Of a DNA stretch of 64,000 nt, positions 35,692 through 48,649 are shown piece by piece. The translations under genes and the position numbers were made by a program. Within the stretch, counting starts at the first letter, position 1. Every line of letters begins with the position of its first letter. The notes under the pieces are model-generated. The model worked only from the letters and a program-made list of their open reading frames with translations, was not told the DNA's origin and made no database searches. Source of the stretch: Larimichthys crocea (taxonomy: Eukaryota > Chordata > Actinopteri > Sciaenidae); NCBI RefSeq assembly GCF_000972845.2, contig NC_040028.1:18102871-18166870 (forward strand), written 5' to 3'.

Positions 35692-37371
35692 ACCGCTCCT
35701 CCGACAGACTCGTTTCAGTTTAAATGAATGAGAGGAGCTGCAGCAGAGTGCAGGTTGGGTTGTGTTAACCCAGAAAAAAGAAAAACACTCTGGTTGATCT
35801 CTAGTTCATAAATAACTCTGGGCCCCAGTAGTGAAGGTGCATGTTGGTGCACAGCCTGTTTTTTTAATTGCGTCCCTCATGCCACCCCTTACCTGTGAAA
35901 AACTCACTATTTCATACATTGAGTGCATGCTGCACCACCCAATCCACGGAGACATGGCATGGAATATCAGACAAGTTGACGAATGAACTGGGAAAATTTA
36001 AAACGTCTCTCGACCACACACACACACACACAGTTGATGCTTTTTATCTGTGGCTTCTCATGAGGACGTTGTGTTGTTGCCTCTCGGTAACCTCGCAGTG
36101 ATGTACTAGTTTGTAGCTGCTTGAACCGCTGCAAGGTGAATATTAAAGGAAAACAGCTTTATATTTTTAGACGGGAGAACCACTCCACTCTTGAGGGCTC
36201 AATATTTTATGAGGAACAAGCCCTTCGGCCAGTGTTGTATTTGAGGGAGTGTGCGCGCTTGCATCCTATTGCCATGTGGCGTGCAGAGTAGAGGAGGACA
36301 ACATGTTCTCGAGCTGAACCAGCTCTTGGTTTTGGGGACTAAATACTTCATCCACTGCCATTTTTTTTCTCCTATTTCCTCTTGTCTTTTTAAATACCAG
36401 TGTTAAATACCACAGATTAATTTCATTAGCTTATTCAGACACGACCCACTCACTGTGAATTAACATCTCCTTTTATGCTTAAAATACAGGCGAGCGACAT
36501 GTTCCTGTGAGCCATCCTCTGCACTTACTCTGTATTTTCATGTGGCCTTTTACTTTTTCATGTTAAGCCCAGGAGCTCTAGTTTCTACAGAAACCTCTTC
36601 AACTCGGCTGTGATTAAAGAATTCATAAGACGGCCTCCTGGTTCCTCAGCTGGGCTGAACACGTTTTTTTTTCTCTAAGTGAGATGCTGTGTGGCTGTAT
36701 TCCCTCAAGGGTTGCCCAATCCCTTACCTGGCAGTCAAATAGTGGCCCATAGTTCACCTCTGGCGATGCCTTTACTGTAGACGCATCGAGAATATTACAG
36801 CAGGCGGCGGGGCATGCTGGGACTCGAGTGCTGTGGTTACATAAAAAATTAAAAGAGCTATAATAAATATAGTCTCTAAAGTATTCAGCGACTGCATTAA
36901 GAGGGAGTAAAATATAAAGTGTTGGTTTTTGGCTTTAGTCCCATTTTAATTAATCGAGGTTTGTTAGTTTTAATCTCGTCTGCTCTCTCTCTCTCTCTCT
37001 CTCAGAAAAAAAAGAAGAATTGAGGCAACAGCTGTCGCCATCTTTGTTGTGTATCGTTGCCATGGTTACACAGATCGCTCATCTAAATATAAAAGGCGCC
37101 GTTAACTTGTTCACACACACTCGCAGTGTTCATTTCACTCTGCTCTGCAGCAATACATACTACAGACTAAATCTCCTCGGTAAATTAAAAGTTACCGTCT
37201 CCAAATTCTTCTTGCTTACCTCGCATTAACGTTACCACGGCGACTTGTTCACACGCTCGTGTGAAAGATTTAGACTGCCGACTGTCAGTCAGTCCTAAAC
37301 TTATTCATTCCTTCCGATAACAAGGCAAAAAAAAATGTGTAGTTTGTTTTCAGCCAAGCCGAAGCCTCAGT

Positions 37372-37830
37372 GGCAGTGAAGTGAAGTCAATGCAGAAGTG
37401 CAGTTCCTCTAACGTCCACTTGAGGCTGGCTCCAGAAGTGAGTCAGTCTCCATAAGTCCCCATGTTCAAATGTCCAACTTCACAGCAGAAATAAACATGT
37501 TTACAGCCTGGTACAAAAAACAGTTTTGGTCTCTGTAGCTAATTTCCCCGTTCATGACAACTGTACTGAGGGTGAATTTATATACAACTCACCTGTTCAC
37601 ATTATATTAAGGCCTAAAGTTATAAAAAATTGACAGTGTGGCCACTTCGATTGACAGATAGGTGCGTTACAGGTGGCTTGTTTGAGCACCCAGCCTTCAT
37701 TCAGCGTGCCTCATTCACTGATGATTCATGTCTTTGCTGATTTTTAAATAAGACAGGATCCGCATACTTTGAGCTTCAGAAACCTGTGGGTGACGTCGCA
37801 CACACGCTGTCCATTCTTGATACTGTCAGT
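37372..37830 (+). repeat. Dispersed repeat family R, near full copy
   Basis: From tgaagtgaagtcaatgcaga through ttgaggctggctccagaagt, cagcctggtacaaaaaacag and attatattaaggcctaaagt. Its distal part is gtgacgtcgcacacacgctg and it ends near tgatactgtcagtgatgg. Confidence 0.8.
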
Positions 37831-40354
37831 GATGGCAACATGCAGTTTCAGTGCAGCTGATTTGTTGAACAAGAAGATATTTCTGTCTGAGAGTTTATCA
37901 CAAGCCGCACCGTGACAGACGCCTGCAGGTCGTTCAATTAAAACAGAACGCTTATTACTTAATTTGTCCGTTCACAGTGTATAATTTTTATTTGTTGATG
38001 GAAAATTTTGTACATTTTATTCAGTCTCATCTTGAACAAAGATTGTCAACATTTTTCTTCATAGTTCTCTCCTCACTTAACGAACAATCAATAAATATCG
38101 AAAGAAATCCTCCTGCTGCTGTTATATGCTGACTGACGAGGCAGAGGCATGTAAGAATATGTTTTTGCAAGTACGCTGTTGTTAATATCCGATGTGCTAC
38201 AGGTTTAAAATTGACAGAAAATGGAAGAAAATAAAAGTTTCCACCCACAGGCAGTGAAGTCTAATAATAAAGCTGCTTGTGAGTCGCAGCTACAAAGTGC
38301 AACATGTACAAAACAAGACCACAAACAGAGAAGGAAGACCAGCGCTTAGCTTTGTGCTTTCACATTGTGCCTGCAGAAAATGTGTTTTTCCATTTTAGTG
38401 CTCCATTATGATTATAATGTTCACTTAGTGCTGACACAGTAACACTGAAGAGGAGGGGGCTGAGATCTTGTGGAGATGTTGAATTGTAGTACAGTATACT
38501 GAGAGGTGTTTCTAATGTATGACCAACCCTTTTATAACGGCGTGGGTAGACTCAATGTAGACGTGGAAGAGGAAAATCATATTTTGTTCACGTACCCGTC
38601 CATTTTTTATTTTTTTTTTTATCAACTGTCTCCCACAGACGGGCACCAGATTTAATTACCTTTCAACTAGCCCTCCTTGCATAATATCACGGATCCAATT
38701 TCTTTCTCTAGAAACTGAAATGGATACAGATTGTTGGTGCAAGTTGAGATGATCAGACTTAAACGAAATCTCGATCAGTACAGATTGGAGTATTGTAGTC
38801 AGGAATAATAATAATAATAATACTTCTGTATAACCGGTCCAAGATAATCAGGTTCTCAAGTGTTACAGGAGTACAAGTGAAATTACAGGCACCAACATTC
38901 ACCGGATTGATGGCACAACACACAAGCATCTGTTAGGCACAACAACACCCGCAACATTAAATCATACCAAAGAAACGCAGTCACAAAAAGACAAGCCGTA
39001 ACATGTCCGCCACAGAGGCCAAATTACAGCACAGAAGCAGAAGCATCCGTCCAGTCATTCATTCTTTTAGATTAGCAAAATCTGCAGAAAGCTCCTTTTT
39101 GATCATAACGCAGCACGCTGAATAATTCCACTGTAGTCGAATGAGTCAGTCAGTTGTGTTCAGTCTGCCCTCCGGACCTTTACAGGCTTCAGTCATTACG
39201 CACAGCGACGTGTTCGCTGTCATCATGTCATGCGTGTGAGTTTTCAGGGCCAAGAGGGGTGGAAATGTGCTGAGGCAAGATTCAAGACCTCCATCAGTTC
39301 AAGGGAGATTAATTAAAACTCTTGACCCTGTAACTTATTTGTCACTCACTTTTTTTAATGCTACAGTTCTGCAAGAATTTGAGTTAATTCACATTAAAAC
39401 CCTGAACTGAAATCACGTTGTAGGTGGATTAAAAACCAACCGACGATCCAAAGTATTCAGCCTGTGAACTCACTATGCAGATAAAATGAAACATTTAAAT
39501 GTGTTGTTATTATTTTACATAATTCAGTACATGTATTGTTATGAACTACAGGTTTTCTTGCAAGCAAAGTCAGATGAGTTGCATGAGGACAGCCCCGGGC
39601 ACTCGCAGACTTCCTACTAACGTGTCGAGGAGTCTGCAGTCCAGAAAGTCTGGACATTTCTGAATCCAAATGTCCAGACAAATGCCTGCGTGTCACAGCC
39701 GGTGCCCTGTTTTTATCTGACTGACTGACAGCGGAGAAGAGTGAGATCATTGTAAAATTACTCATGAAGGGTGACAAAGGCCTGCAGGACACAATTAATC
39801 TCAAGGCCAGTGCACTTCAGCAAGCCGGAAGAAGAACTTGCACTAAACATCTGTGCAGCACTGTATCTGAATCTGCGTCCTCCACCGTGCGCCGGCTTCA
39901 TTAGCAGTCACATTTGTTTACTCATTGGCTGCAGCTCTCTGTGAGAACGCATTGAATTTTTCGTCCTTGAGTCCCGTTCAATGCAGCAGCTAGCTTCCAT
40001 TGTTTGCATGCTGGGGTTCAGTCGAGGATCATGGGCGAACCAGCTGCCACTCAGAAGCAGACCTATTATCAAGCGAGAGCGAAGAACTAAACGTTTTCTG
40101 AGAATACCAGTGTCAAGATTTTTTTTTAAGCAATGCCGATCTTTTGAGTTTGGAGCGCCCGCCTCTGTCTAACGGGAACAAAATCTGCAGCAGAATTATA
40201 ATTAATTTACCTTTTTCTACCTTTTTTTGGGCAGAGCCTTGTCCCCAGACTTTATTCTTAGCTAACTAACTGCTGGCTCCAGCTGTTTGTTTATCATACA
40301 CAACATGAGAGTAGTATCAATTTCCTGAACTAACTCTGGGGAAGTTGACTACAG

Positions 40355-40397
40355 AAATCAGAAGTACTTTATTAATCCCCGCAGGGAAATTGTGAAA
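40355..40397. repeat. LINE-tail-like fragment
   Basis: The sequence agtactttattaatccccgc followed by agggaaattg resembles the inverted 3' tail of fish LINEs. Very short. Confidence 0.4.
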
Positions 40398-41929
40398 CTC
40401 CCAAAATGTCAAACTATTCTCTTGTGTCACTTGTTAAGCAAAAACAATCTCTCAGCTTCTCTTTTTTTTTTGTGTTATGTGATTGAAAACTGAATATATT
40501 TGTGCTCTGGATTGTTGCTAAATGTCACTTTGGGTTTCTAAATATTGTGATAGACATTTTTGACTTTTTTCAGACTATACATCCAGACAATGAATCAGTT
40601 TGTCGATAATTAGAATAAACACTTTTAAACTTTTTGAACTGAATTGTAATCTTTTATTTTGACAGCCCGTTGACATTTCATGAGCTCTCATGGTGAAGAG
40701 TGAATTTAATAGATTCTCTTCTTCTGTCTTGTATTGTACTCGGCTGCTGTCTACGAGTTTGTTGGGTTGAAGTCGTCTGAAAATGTGATCTGCGAGGGCG
40801 GTGGGCTCATCGACATACGCTGCATGTTTGGTAGTGGTCGTCCTCTCTCATCGGCTCCCTTTTCCTACTTTTTCCTCTCACGCAGGTCATAAACCGCATA
40901 ATCCTCCTCCTGAGGACAGATGACCTGCATACGTTTAACCCATCTCCTCTTACTCTCTCCCGCCATCATCACATATTCACATTGGAAGCCGGTTTTTACG
41001 AGAATCTACTCCATATTCTTATCCTTTTTTTTTGTTCACCGCCGTCTCCCGCTCACTCCCACCAAGTCATTTAGTCGTCCTTTGCTGTCTGGCAGCGTCT
41101 CGTCTCCATGTTTTCCCGTTTTGTACCGTTTCTTTGTGTAGCCCTCACAAGACTAGCTCTGTCCTCCACCCCCGCCTCTCCATCTGTGCCACGCATTTAT
41201 GTTGTTTCGCTGCAGTTACTGAAGCACACATCCTGATTGCTGCCAGGTGAGCGCGCTCGCATGCATGCAAGACATGCCTTGGAACACACACACACACACA
41301 CATCCACAGTGGGATACTGTTGACCAGTGGTGCATGTCAATGGCATTTTCTTTTGACAGCATTGTCATTGGGCAGCTGTGTGTTTCCATGCTTGTTGTGT
41401 TTGTCTTTTCTGGGCGCCTGGCCCCGCTGTTTGTTATTTCCAGGTGTTAAATGCCGTATTTTCCAGTCGGTAACATTCGACCTCTGTGTGATAGACATGT
41501 TGAAACTGCTACACCGGGGATTACTGCCTGCCACCTATCCCGCACCTGTCTGTGGCCTTAAGGCCTTCAAGAGAACATGCTGTTCGCTCTGAGAGAGAAT
41601 CACACTGCTGTGTGTGTGTGTGTGTGTGTGTTTGTGCAGATGTGCTTGCATCAGCTTCCTTGCCATTATTTTCTTTCTCCCATACTGTCTCTTCTCCCTC
41701 TGGCCCAGTTGCTCCCTGCTGTTTTGACCATGGTCAGTGCATGAGCTCTGGCCTCCTGTGTGGCCCCCGAGGCGGGAGGCCTGGATGCCTGAGCATAGGT
41801 GGGGAGGGGCGCGCAGGGATGCCTGAGATCACTTCTTCTGCAGGACCCGGCAGCTACAGAGACAGGAAGCTGTAATTAGGACTAGTGGAGGCTTAACACT
41901 CAGGAGCTTTTTTCCCTCCTGCCTTACCC

Positions 41930-41961
<32 letters not shown>

Positions 41962-42459
41962 AAGAGAAATGCTCCCACATTAAGAGACCAAAGCTCATAA
42001 TTACGTGTGGTTGAGAGGATTGTAGTCTTCCGATGTGAAGCAATTTAATGGTTCATTTATTTACCTTCATTGCTGTGTATTTCACCGTGCAAGCCATCAG
42101 CGAACCTGAAGCGTTGTACACCGGTGTATTCGGGCTGATAATGAGTGTGTTATTTATAATGATTGTGTTATTTTGTAATCTTAAGCAAAAGGTGTGATGT
42201 GAAATGTTAATGAATCCAGATTTCTGGCGTTTGTGTCATAATCATGGTTCTGTAGTGAGGATGAGCCAATGAGGAGGTAAAGAAAACAGACAATAGAGAA
42301 GGTGTGAAATTAAGATTATGCCTTTATGTCTACAAACAGATGTTTGACCATGAGCAGCTTTTTAAATTTGAGTATCTCACAAACTGTGAACAGAGTTCAG
42401 GGTTTACTGCAGCGTTTTATAGCAGAGCTGCACCATTTTACCTGAAATAAAGAGTCCCT

Positions 42460-42670
42460 GCTAGAGCTGAAAGGATGGGTCAATTCATTTATTAGTCGAT
42501 CGACCGAAAAGCATTCAGCATTTCTGAATATTTCATCAATGGTATTAGTTATTTGTTGGTAGATATTCACTGTTTCCTGTGCACTTTTCACCGCTTTCCA
42601 ACATTTTGTAGATTAAACGACGAGTTACTGAATCATTTATGTAATTGATAATTAAGTCGAAGCTTTAGTC
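42460..42670. repeat. AT-rich fish interspersed repeat (attagtcgat type)
   Basis: Phrases such as tcatttattagtcgatcgac and gtaattgataattaagtcga resemble a widespread fish repeat with palindromic attaatcgatt cores. A similar stretch follows at about 42910-43090. Family not assigned. Confidence 0.35.
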
Positions 42671-43334
42671 TCTTGTTAATTTTAGAAGAATTTATTACAT
42701 TTCTACGAGACATAATGTTAGGCTTGTGGAGCCTCGGGATAAAACGAGCAGCATCACACAGAAAGTCCTTCATTAAATACACGATTTCATGAGTGAGGTG
42801 ATTGTTTCAACTGTTATCTAGTGACTGAGAATGAGATTAGACGAGTCAGGACTCGTTCAGTTCATCAGGCATTTGATGGATCGGTGACGGTGCACATCGC
42901 AATTTCTGTTCAGGGCTACAATTAATGATGTCATTATCGATTTAATCTTATATTTTCTATTGATCATTTGTACCATGAGATGTCAGCTGATTTAAATCCG
43001 TCTTTAAATATCATCCTTTGTCTGATGATTCAAGACGTTCAGTTTATCTTCATCACAAATCCTCAAAACCGAGCTGCTCGATAACAGAACAATTGAGCAT
43101 TTCTTAGAAGTATGTCGTGCTTGTAAGTGCTAAATAGAAAAGGTTAAAGTAAAGTGTAACCTTTAAGTTTTTCATTCTGAGCAAATGACTAACGGCTAAC
43201 TAACGGCCCAATGAGTCACAATCAAGTTCTGATTTGTGAGAGAGGGGAAAAAGCTACACTGCAAGTCAGCCTGAAGTTAGTTTGACAGTCACTGTTTTAC
43301 CTGAATCACCTCGCCTCAACCATCTGCAACGACA

Positions 43335-43404
43335 GAGAGAGAGTTATAGAGAGAGAGAGAGAGAGTTTTTTGGCACTTCTGCATCGGCTTCACTTCACAG
43401 CCTG
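43335..43404. repeat. GA microsatellite joined to family R terminal fragment
   Basis: A GA run is followed by gttttttggcacttctgcat and cggcttcacttcac, the outer end of family R in minus orientation. Confidence 0.5.
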
Positions 43405-43743
43405 CGGAGGTCGATGGTTGGTTTTGAGGTTGAGGTTCTTTAAATGATTCATGTTTGTGATCTTTCTTGTGTTTTAAACCGAGCTGATGTAGAGCCGTCT
43501 TTTTAGTTCTTGTTGTGCTGAAGATTTCATGAGTGAAGCTGTGAATTTGATTCCAGTTAATAGATGGTCCTGGTCTTTTAAAAAAAAAAAAATCTCTTTT
43601 TTTGTGTTATGAGTGGAGAGCAGCCAAGTTCTGCCCTGCAGGCGCTGTTTTCCTGCGGTGTGTGAGCAGTGTGTTTTCATGTGCACACCGCCTCATTGAA
43701 TGCATGTGCACTCTCCACTAATTTGTACCACTCCTCTTCTCAG

Positions 43744-43800
43744 GGTCCTGTTATAATCTGGTGGACACGTGGACATGAAGAAATAGAAGCATCAGTTGAG
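43744..43800 (+). other. st6gal2: st6gal2 5' UTR exon 2
   Basis: A 57-bp segment flanked by a polypyrimidine tract and acceptor (ccactcctcttctcag|GG) and a strong donor (GAG|GTGAGC). It lies only 88 bp before the acceptor of the first coding exon. The length, both splice sites and the close spacing support a small leader exon. It contains a three-codon uORF (ATG AAG AAA TAG at 43775-43786). A transcript could skip it; only RNA data would tell. Confidence 0.65.
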
Positions 43801-43963
43801 GTGAGCGTCTGTTAAACTTGTGTTTTTTACTGCTCCATGTTTCCGTTCTCCCCCGAGCCGTCTCATCCTGAGCTTTCCTCTTTTACAGGCCCTCCAGCTG
43901 ACCTCTGGGCTCAATCCTGGCCGTGGGGGCTTTGTCGTTGGTGGGCCAGTTCAACAGGCGTGC

Positions 43964-43969
43964 ATGTGA
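43964..43969 (+). promoter_or_regulatory. Start-stop uORF (ATGTGA) next to the st6gal2 start
   Basis: ATG followed immediately by TGA lies 10 nt before the ATG at 43980, in the leader part of the first coding exon. Start-stop elements can hold an initiating and terminating ribosome on the same spot. Whether this one is used is unknown. Confidence 0.5.
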
Positions 43970-43979
43970 GTGAGAGGTG

Positions 43980-44979
43980 ATGAAGTCCAGTATGAGGCAG
44001 TGGCGGAGGTTGGTGCTGGTGGGAATGCTGGCCTGGGCTCTCCTCTTCCTCGCCCTCCTTTCTTACTTTCTGGATGCTCGTGTGACTGAGCCCCTGACCT
44101 CTGCTGGCTCTTTACTCTCCCAACACCCCGACACCCGTCGCCTGGCCTCTATACAGGCCACCCATCAACAGAACGCCAACCTGGGCTCTCGACCTGAACA
44201 GGTTTCCAGCTTAACTACAACCAACCCCAGAGATGAGCCGGAGCCTTCTGCCAGCTCCACGACGCCAGAGTTCGGCCTGGAGGCGAGCCACAGCCCCAAC
44301 AGTGCTCCCTATGCCATGTATGGTGGCAATGAAGCCAGCCAACAGGACTACCTGGACCCACAGAGCCTGGCTGCCTGGTCCTCGTTTGGTACAGAAAATG
44401 TCGGTTCTCACTCGGACCCGATAGTCCAGAGCCGTGAGAGAACGTCCCAGACTACAGAGTACCAGAACCATGTGAGCGCCACACGTGACCACGGCGGGGA
44501 GGAGGACGAAGAAGACGAGAGAGAAAATGAAGATGAAGAACTAGAAAACAGGATGAGGACTACAGCAGGCAGTAGGGCTGGTGGTGACTCCTCTGATCTG
44601 GAGGAATATAACTTCTCCAAGTCGGCCTCTGTGGTTCAGCGGCTGTGGCGTGGCCGAGCGTCCGCCAGCATGCTGAGCCCTCGGCTGCAGCGTGCCATGA
44701 AGGAGTACGTCAGCGGCAACAAACACCACGTTTCCTACAAGGGGCATCGCAGGGCCGCTCAGAGCGCCAAAGAGCTGCTGTGTCAAATGAAGGCCCAGGC
44801 CCGGCTGAGGACAGTGGACGGGTCGGAGCCGCCCTTCTCCTCGCTCGGTTGGGCTCGTCTGGTGCCGGCTCTTCCCCTGGAGGAGCTGCACAGACGGCAG
44901 GACCAGAGCAGCTTCAAGACCTGCGCGGTGGTCACCTCGGCCGGAGCCATCCTGCGCTCAGGACTGGGCAAAGAGATCG
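43980..44979 (+). CDS. st6gal2: Beta-galactoside alpha-2,6-sialyltransferase 2, coding exon 1
   Basis: The enzyme transfers sialic acid from CMP-sialic acid in alpha-2,6 linkage to Gal(beta1-4)GlcNAc ends of glycans in the Golgi. This exon, after acceptor ttttacag|GC at 43888/43889, encodes residues 1-333. There is a short basic cytoplasmic tail (MKSSMRQWRR), then one membrane segment at about residues 11-30, as in type II Golgi enzymes. A long low-conservation stem has a Glu/Asp-rich patch at about 174-188 and an NFS sequon at 211. From about 216 the conserved part begins: VVQRLWRGRAS, LLCQM with Cys268, and SLGWARLVPALPL. At 314 sialylmotif L starts (TCAVVTSAGAILRSGLGKEI). The donor is ATCG|GTGAGT, phase 1. 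The ATG at 43980 is preferred over the in-frame GTG at 43977. Similarity to vertebrate ST6GAL2 is clear, and the long stem separates it from ST6GAL1. Confidence 0.95.
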
Positions 44980-45029
44980 GTGAGTAGAAAGAGAAATGAT
45001 CTAGAGTAAGGCCAACAAGGAAGTGATCT

Positions 45030-45250
45030 AGTGGGAAACTTTCCCTGGGAATTAACGTGAATTTATGGGAATAAGCGGTAATAAACCAGGAATTTACAAA
45101 AGTGAAGATTGGCCCTTAACAGGGAACTTAAATATAGTTGGGGAAAATATATTTTAGCATACCATAAATTTCCATAATTCCCATGGAGTTTTTGATTTTG
45201 AATATTTATCATAATTATATGCCACAATATATTTAGAGCAAAGACATTTT
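45030..45250. repeat. Probable fish interspersed repeat (non-autonomous)
   Basis: Phrases ttatgggaataagcggtaat and ggcccttaacagggaactta, then aaatttccataattcccatg, resemble a common fish repeat made of short ggaattta-type motifs. Recognised by eye only. Confidence 0.4.
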
Positions 45251-45879
45251 ACATTAAAATGTAAAAGTCTTAAACGGGGAAAAGAGTTTTGTAGAAGCTT
45301 GTTTGGATTCCTCAAAGCAAGATATGGGAAAAAAAAAGTAACTGTAGGCATTTTACTGATGCATTATGAGAGAAATAATACCATTGTTAGACAGTTGACA
45401 GGACAAAATATTAGGAATGGCACGCTGCAGCCAAAGGTATAAGTTGAAAGACTTGGCTTTTTAAAAAATGCTGTTTTGTCTGCCTCAGTACTTGAACTGG
45501 AAACTACAGAGATTACTCAGTAACTTCCATGGCGTTTGATTTGTATATTTCTGTGATACAAGGTTAAATTTAAGCCCGCTGAAGACACTAAAAAAAGCTC
45601 AAGTGGTCATTAAAATGATTCAAGGTCTCTCGTCCAGTTAACTTCATGGAAATCCGACCGTTAGTGTTTGACATTTGTCAAGGACAAAACATTCATCCTT
45701 CATTCTCCAAGAATAATTGCCAACAAAAGGAAGAAATTACATAAATCCTGAAACAGTGATCTTTGTTTGAGACGGGCGATTATGACTTAAGACTAATCTG
45801 TCCTGTTTGCTGTTACTCTGTATTTAAACACTTTCACCTTCCACCAGTGAAGCATTTCATTATTTCTTATTAAGGCGTG

Positions 45880-46206
45880 AAGTAGGTTAGAGCTGTCTCC
45901 TCACAGCAAGAAGGTTACTGGTTCAAACCTCGCTGAGGGACTTTCTGTGTGGAGTTTGCATGTTCTCCTTTTTTAGCTTCCTCCCACAGACCTCCAGAAG
46001 ACGTGCACTTAATATCTTAATCGCTGACTCTAAATTGTCCGTGGGTGTGAATGTGAGTGTGAATGCTTGTTTGTCTCTGTGTGTGTCCTATGATGATCTG
46101 GCGACTTGTCCAGGGTGTGCCCAGCCTCTCGCCATAAGTCAGCTGGCACAGGCTCCAACCCCGCGCAGCCCTCACGAGGACGAGCGGTTACAGAAAATGG
46201 ATGGAT
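45880..46206 (+). repeat. SINE with tRNA-related head and L2-like 3' end
   Basis: Order of parts: ctcctcacagcaagaaggtt, a B-box-like ggttcaaacctc, gtggagtttgcatgttctcc, gtgtgaatgtgagtgtgaat, then the end ggttacagaaaatggatgga. This is the most complete copy of this family in the window. Confidence 0.75.
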
Positions 46207-48129
46207 GCGTTATTTCTTATTTATGTAGTCGTTTGATATAATTGCTTCATTAGCGGCAGTTCAACATCATGAAAGCACGACAGAGCAGAGCTGCTCCTGA
46301 ACAGTACAGGTATAACAAGATTACGAGGATCCAGGTTAAGGCGTTTACCGCAGCTTGCCAACAGCTCCAGCTGAACATAAGCGATTCAGGTAGCAGGCTC
46401 AACTCCTCACTGTATATATGTCAACATGGTGTATTCCAACTCAAACATTTTAGCTTGATCTCTTGAGCCTTTGAGCACGGCGCCGTGCGCGCTGAGATAT
46501 TGAATTTTAAAGGTCGACAAATATCCATTTACATCTATAATGACAGGCTCCAGTTTTTTTTGGCGTGACATTTGCTGATTAACTTGTCAAGCCGACTGCG
46601 AGCGGGGTTGAGCGCGTGCCTAGTGGGCTATACGTCTTTTGTGTTTGAATGCCCGTGCTCTCGGTTTGGAGACTTTTTGGCAGCTTTTCGGTTAGTGGGG
46701 AGAGTGTGAAGTCTGTGACAGATGGCTCACTCGAAGAAAAACTCAACCCCCCTCTGGTAACCAATCAGGCTCCTTCACATCACGTATAGCCTCCTTGCAT
46801 TCTCTCGTGCATTCAGCAGCTCGGGCTCCGTCCTCTCTTTGATAGGTCTTTTTTATGTATGCTGTAGACACAAGCTGCCCCAGATAACGCTGTCGCAGAC
46901 AGACAGGTAATCAGATGCACGCAGGTGATGGAGATCTACATTTGCACTTGACCTTGTGGTCGCGGTGGAATTAACTTGTTGTGCTGTGTCAGTGAAAACA
47001 TCAGCGCTGCAGTCTGTCAAACACTGATGCTCCTCAGGTCGGATATATCTATAAAGCTGCAGATGCAGACAGGTTACAGACTAAAGGCGTGTTCAGGTTT
47101 AGCATGCATGCATGCATGATGATGTATCTGTTTAGTGTGAGGAACATTTGACTGTCCTCGTGTAAGGTAGCAAAGAAACGAGAAGGCAGACTTCAATTTT
47201 GGGCACCAGGCCTTGGATTTAAACTCTGCAGGTGCCTCTAAATCTCTGTTGTTATATCATCATCCCCCCCCTTTGTTTTTGGTTTGTGGCCAGTAATGTG
47301 ACCCACATGCACATGCTCATAAACAAAGACAAGTGAATGTGTCTCTCAGCTCTACACTTCATCATCGCCGTCTCTGTTTTGAATGAACATGCTTGTTAAA
47401 AAGCGATTCCAAGCCTCCATGCGCCGTCAGAGATTCGTTAGGAGGAGAGAAATGTTGTCAGATAAAGAATTATAACTCGTGACGGTTTATTCTCCGAGGA
47501 CCGCTGCATGCATCTTTATATCAAACAGCGGCACAGTATTGGTTCAGTGTGTCATCATCGTGGCAATCAGTTCAGGGGGAGAGATTTCGCTTGACGGGGG
47601 GCTTTTACTGACTTGACGAATGAGATAAAGGTTATAGAGGCGATTAATTATGAAACAGCCTCACAGCGTTGGAAGAGGCTTGACTTTGTTACATCAATTC
47701 TCAGGCTCAGCTTCAACAGGAAATCAAACCGCATTGATCCCCGCTCCATCTACTTCGCTTCAACCTACTTTACCAAGCGAAGGTCTGCACGGCACCACGC
47801 TGTGCCGCTGTGAATCGGGACACATACAAACAAACTGTAAGGATGAATCTTTTTTTCTGTGGCACTTTTGGGTCGGCTGACATTTAGATTATCAGGTTTG
47901 TCAGTGGCTGCAGCACAGAGTTCATCCTGTGAGAGCTTTGATGTTGTGGTTTTGGTTCAGTGTTCAGGGTGTGTGTGTGATTTATGGCTGCCATCATGTG
48001 GTTAACAGGATGAACTGCACCATCAGGACAATGTAGGACGGAGCAATAACAGGAGTCATCTAAACGTCCTGCAGCATGTCGTCTCTTTGTGAAGTTTAGT
48101 GTCTTAGGAGGTTTGACTCAACTCGAGTT

Positions 48130-48450
48130 CATAGATTGTGGTCATCCACCTGCAGTGCGCTCCTCCAATGAATGACGCCTGGCTCTGTCACCCGTTTTCT
48201 CAGGGCGATCCAAACTTTTTGTGGAACATCCTACCAGTTCCAGATCAGGGGCGTCCCTCTCTACCTTTCGAAACCTTCTAAAGACCTCCAGCTCTTCAGA
48301 GAGGACCTTCTTTCCAACAACTGGACATAATAAATCTACCCCCCCCTCTACATCTGTCTCAGTACTAACATGTCCATGTCACTCTGTACCTTGATTGTTT
48401 TTGTAAGTTGCGTTGGATTAAAGCGTCAGCTGAATTACTAAATGTAATGT
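48130..48450 (+). repeat. LINE 3'-region fragment
   Basis: Contains ctctacctttcgaaaccttc and tctaaagacctccagctctt, as in the coding end of fish LINEs. It ends ttggattaaagcgtcagctg...aaatgtaatg, like a widespread fish repeat terminus. Reading frames are broken. Confidence 0.5.
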
Positions 48451-48649
48451 TGAGGACAGATCCCGTATCTCTCAGTCTGGGCTGGTGAAGCCTCTACCGT
48501 CCCTCCTCGTCTTGTTTTTCAGGAAGATTTGGATCATGATTTTAAGATTTCTTTGCAAAGTAAATATGACTAATTTGTGTCTTTGTGTAGATTTTAAAAT
48601 GCTCTTTTTTTTCTTTACTGCATTAAAAAGAAAATACAATGCGGTGGAC

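Larger units (their letters stand above)
25538..43743 (+). other. st6gal2: st6gal2 intron 1 (inferred)
   Basis: About 18.2 kb between the candidate first exon and the small exon at 43744. No protein-coding gene was recognised on either strand. The intron holds the repeats listed separately. It also has CA/TG microsatellites near 26690-26731, 29603-29620, 30569-30586, 31046-31062, 36017-36031, 41284-41301 and 41612-41631, and CT runs near 36990-37003 and 41936-41960. Long repeat-poor parts (about 28000-34600 and 38300-42400) are where regulatory elements would be sought. None can be proven from sequence alone. Confidence 0.5.

Noticed and set aside
44211..44492. Minus-strand frames opposite the first st6gal2 coding exon
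   Set aside because: They are shadows of a GC-rich real exon and have no independent support.
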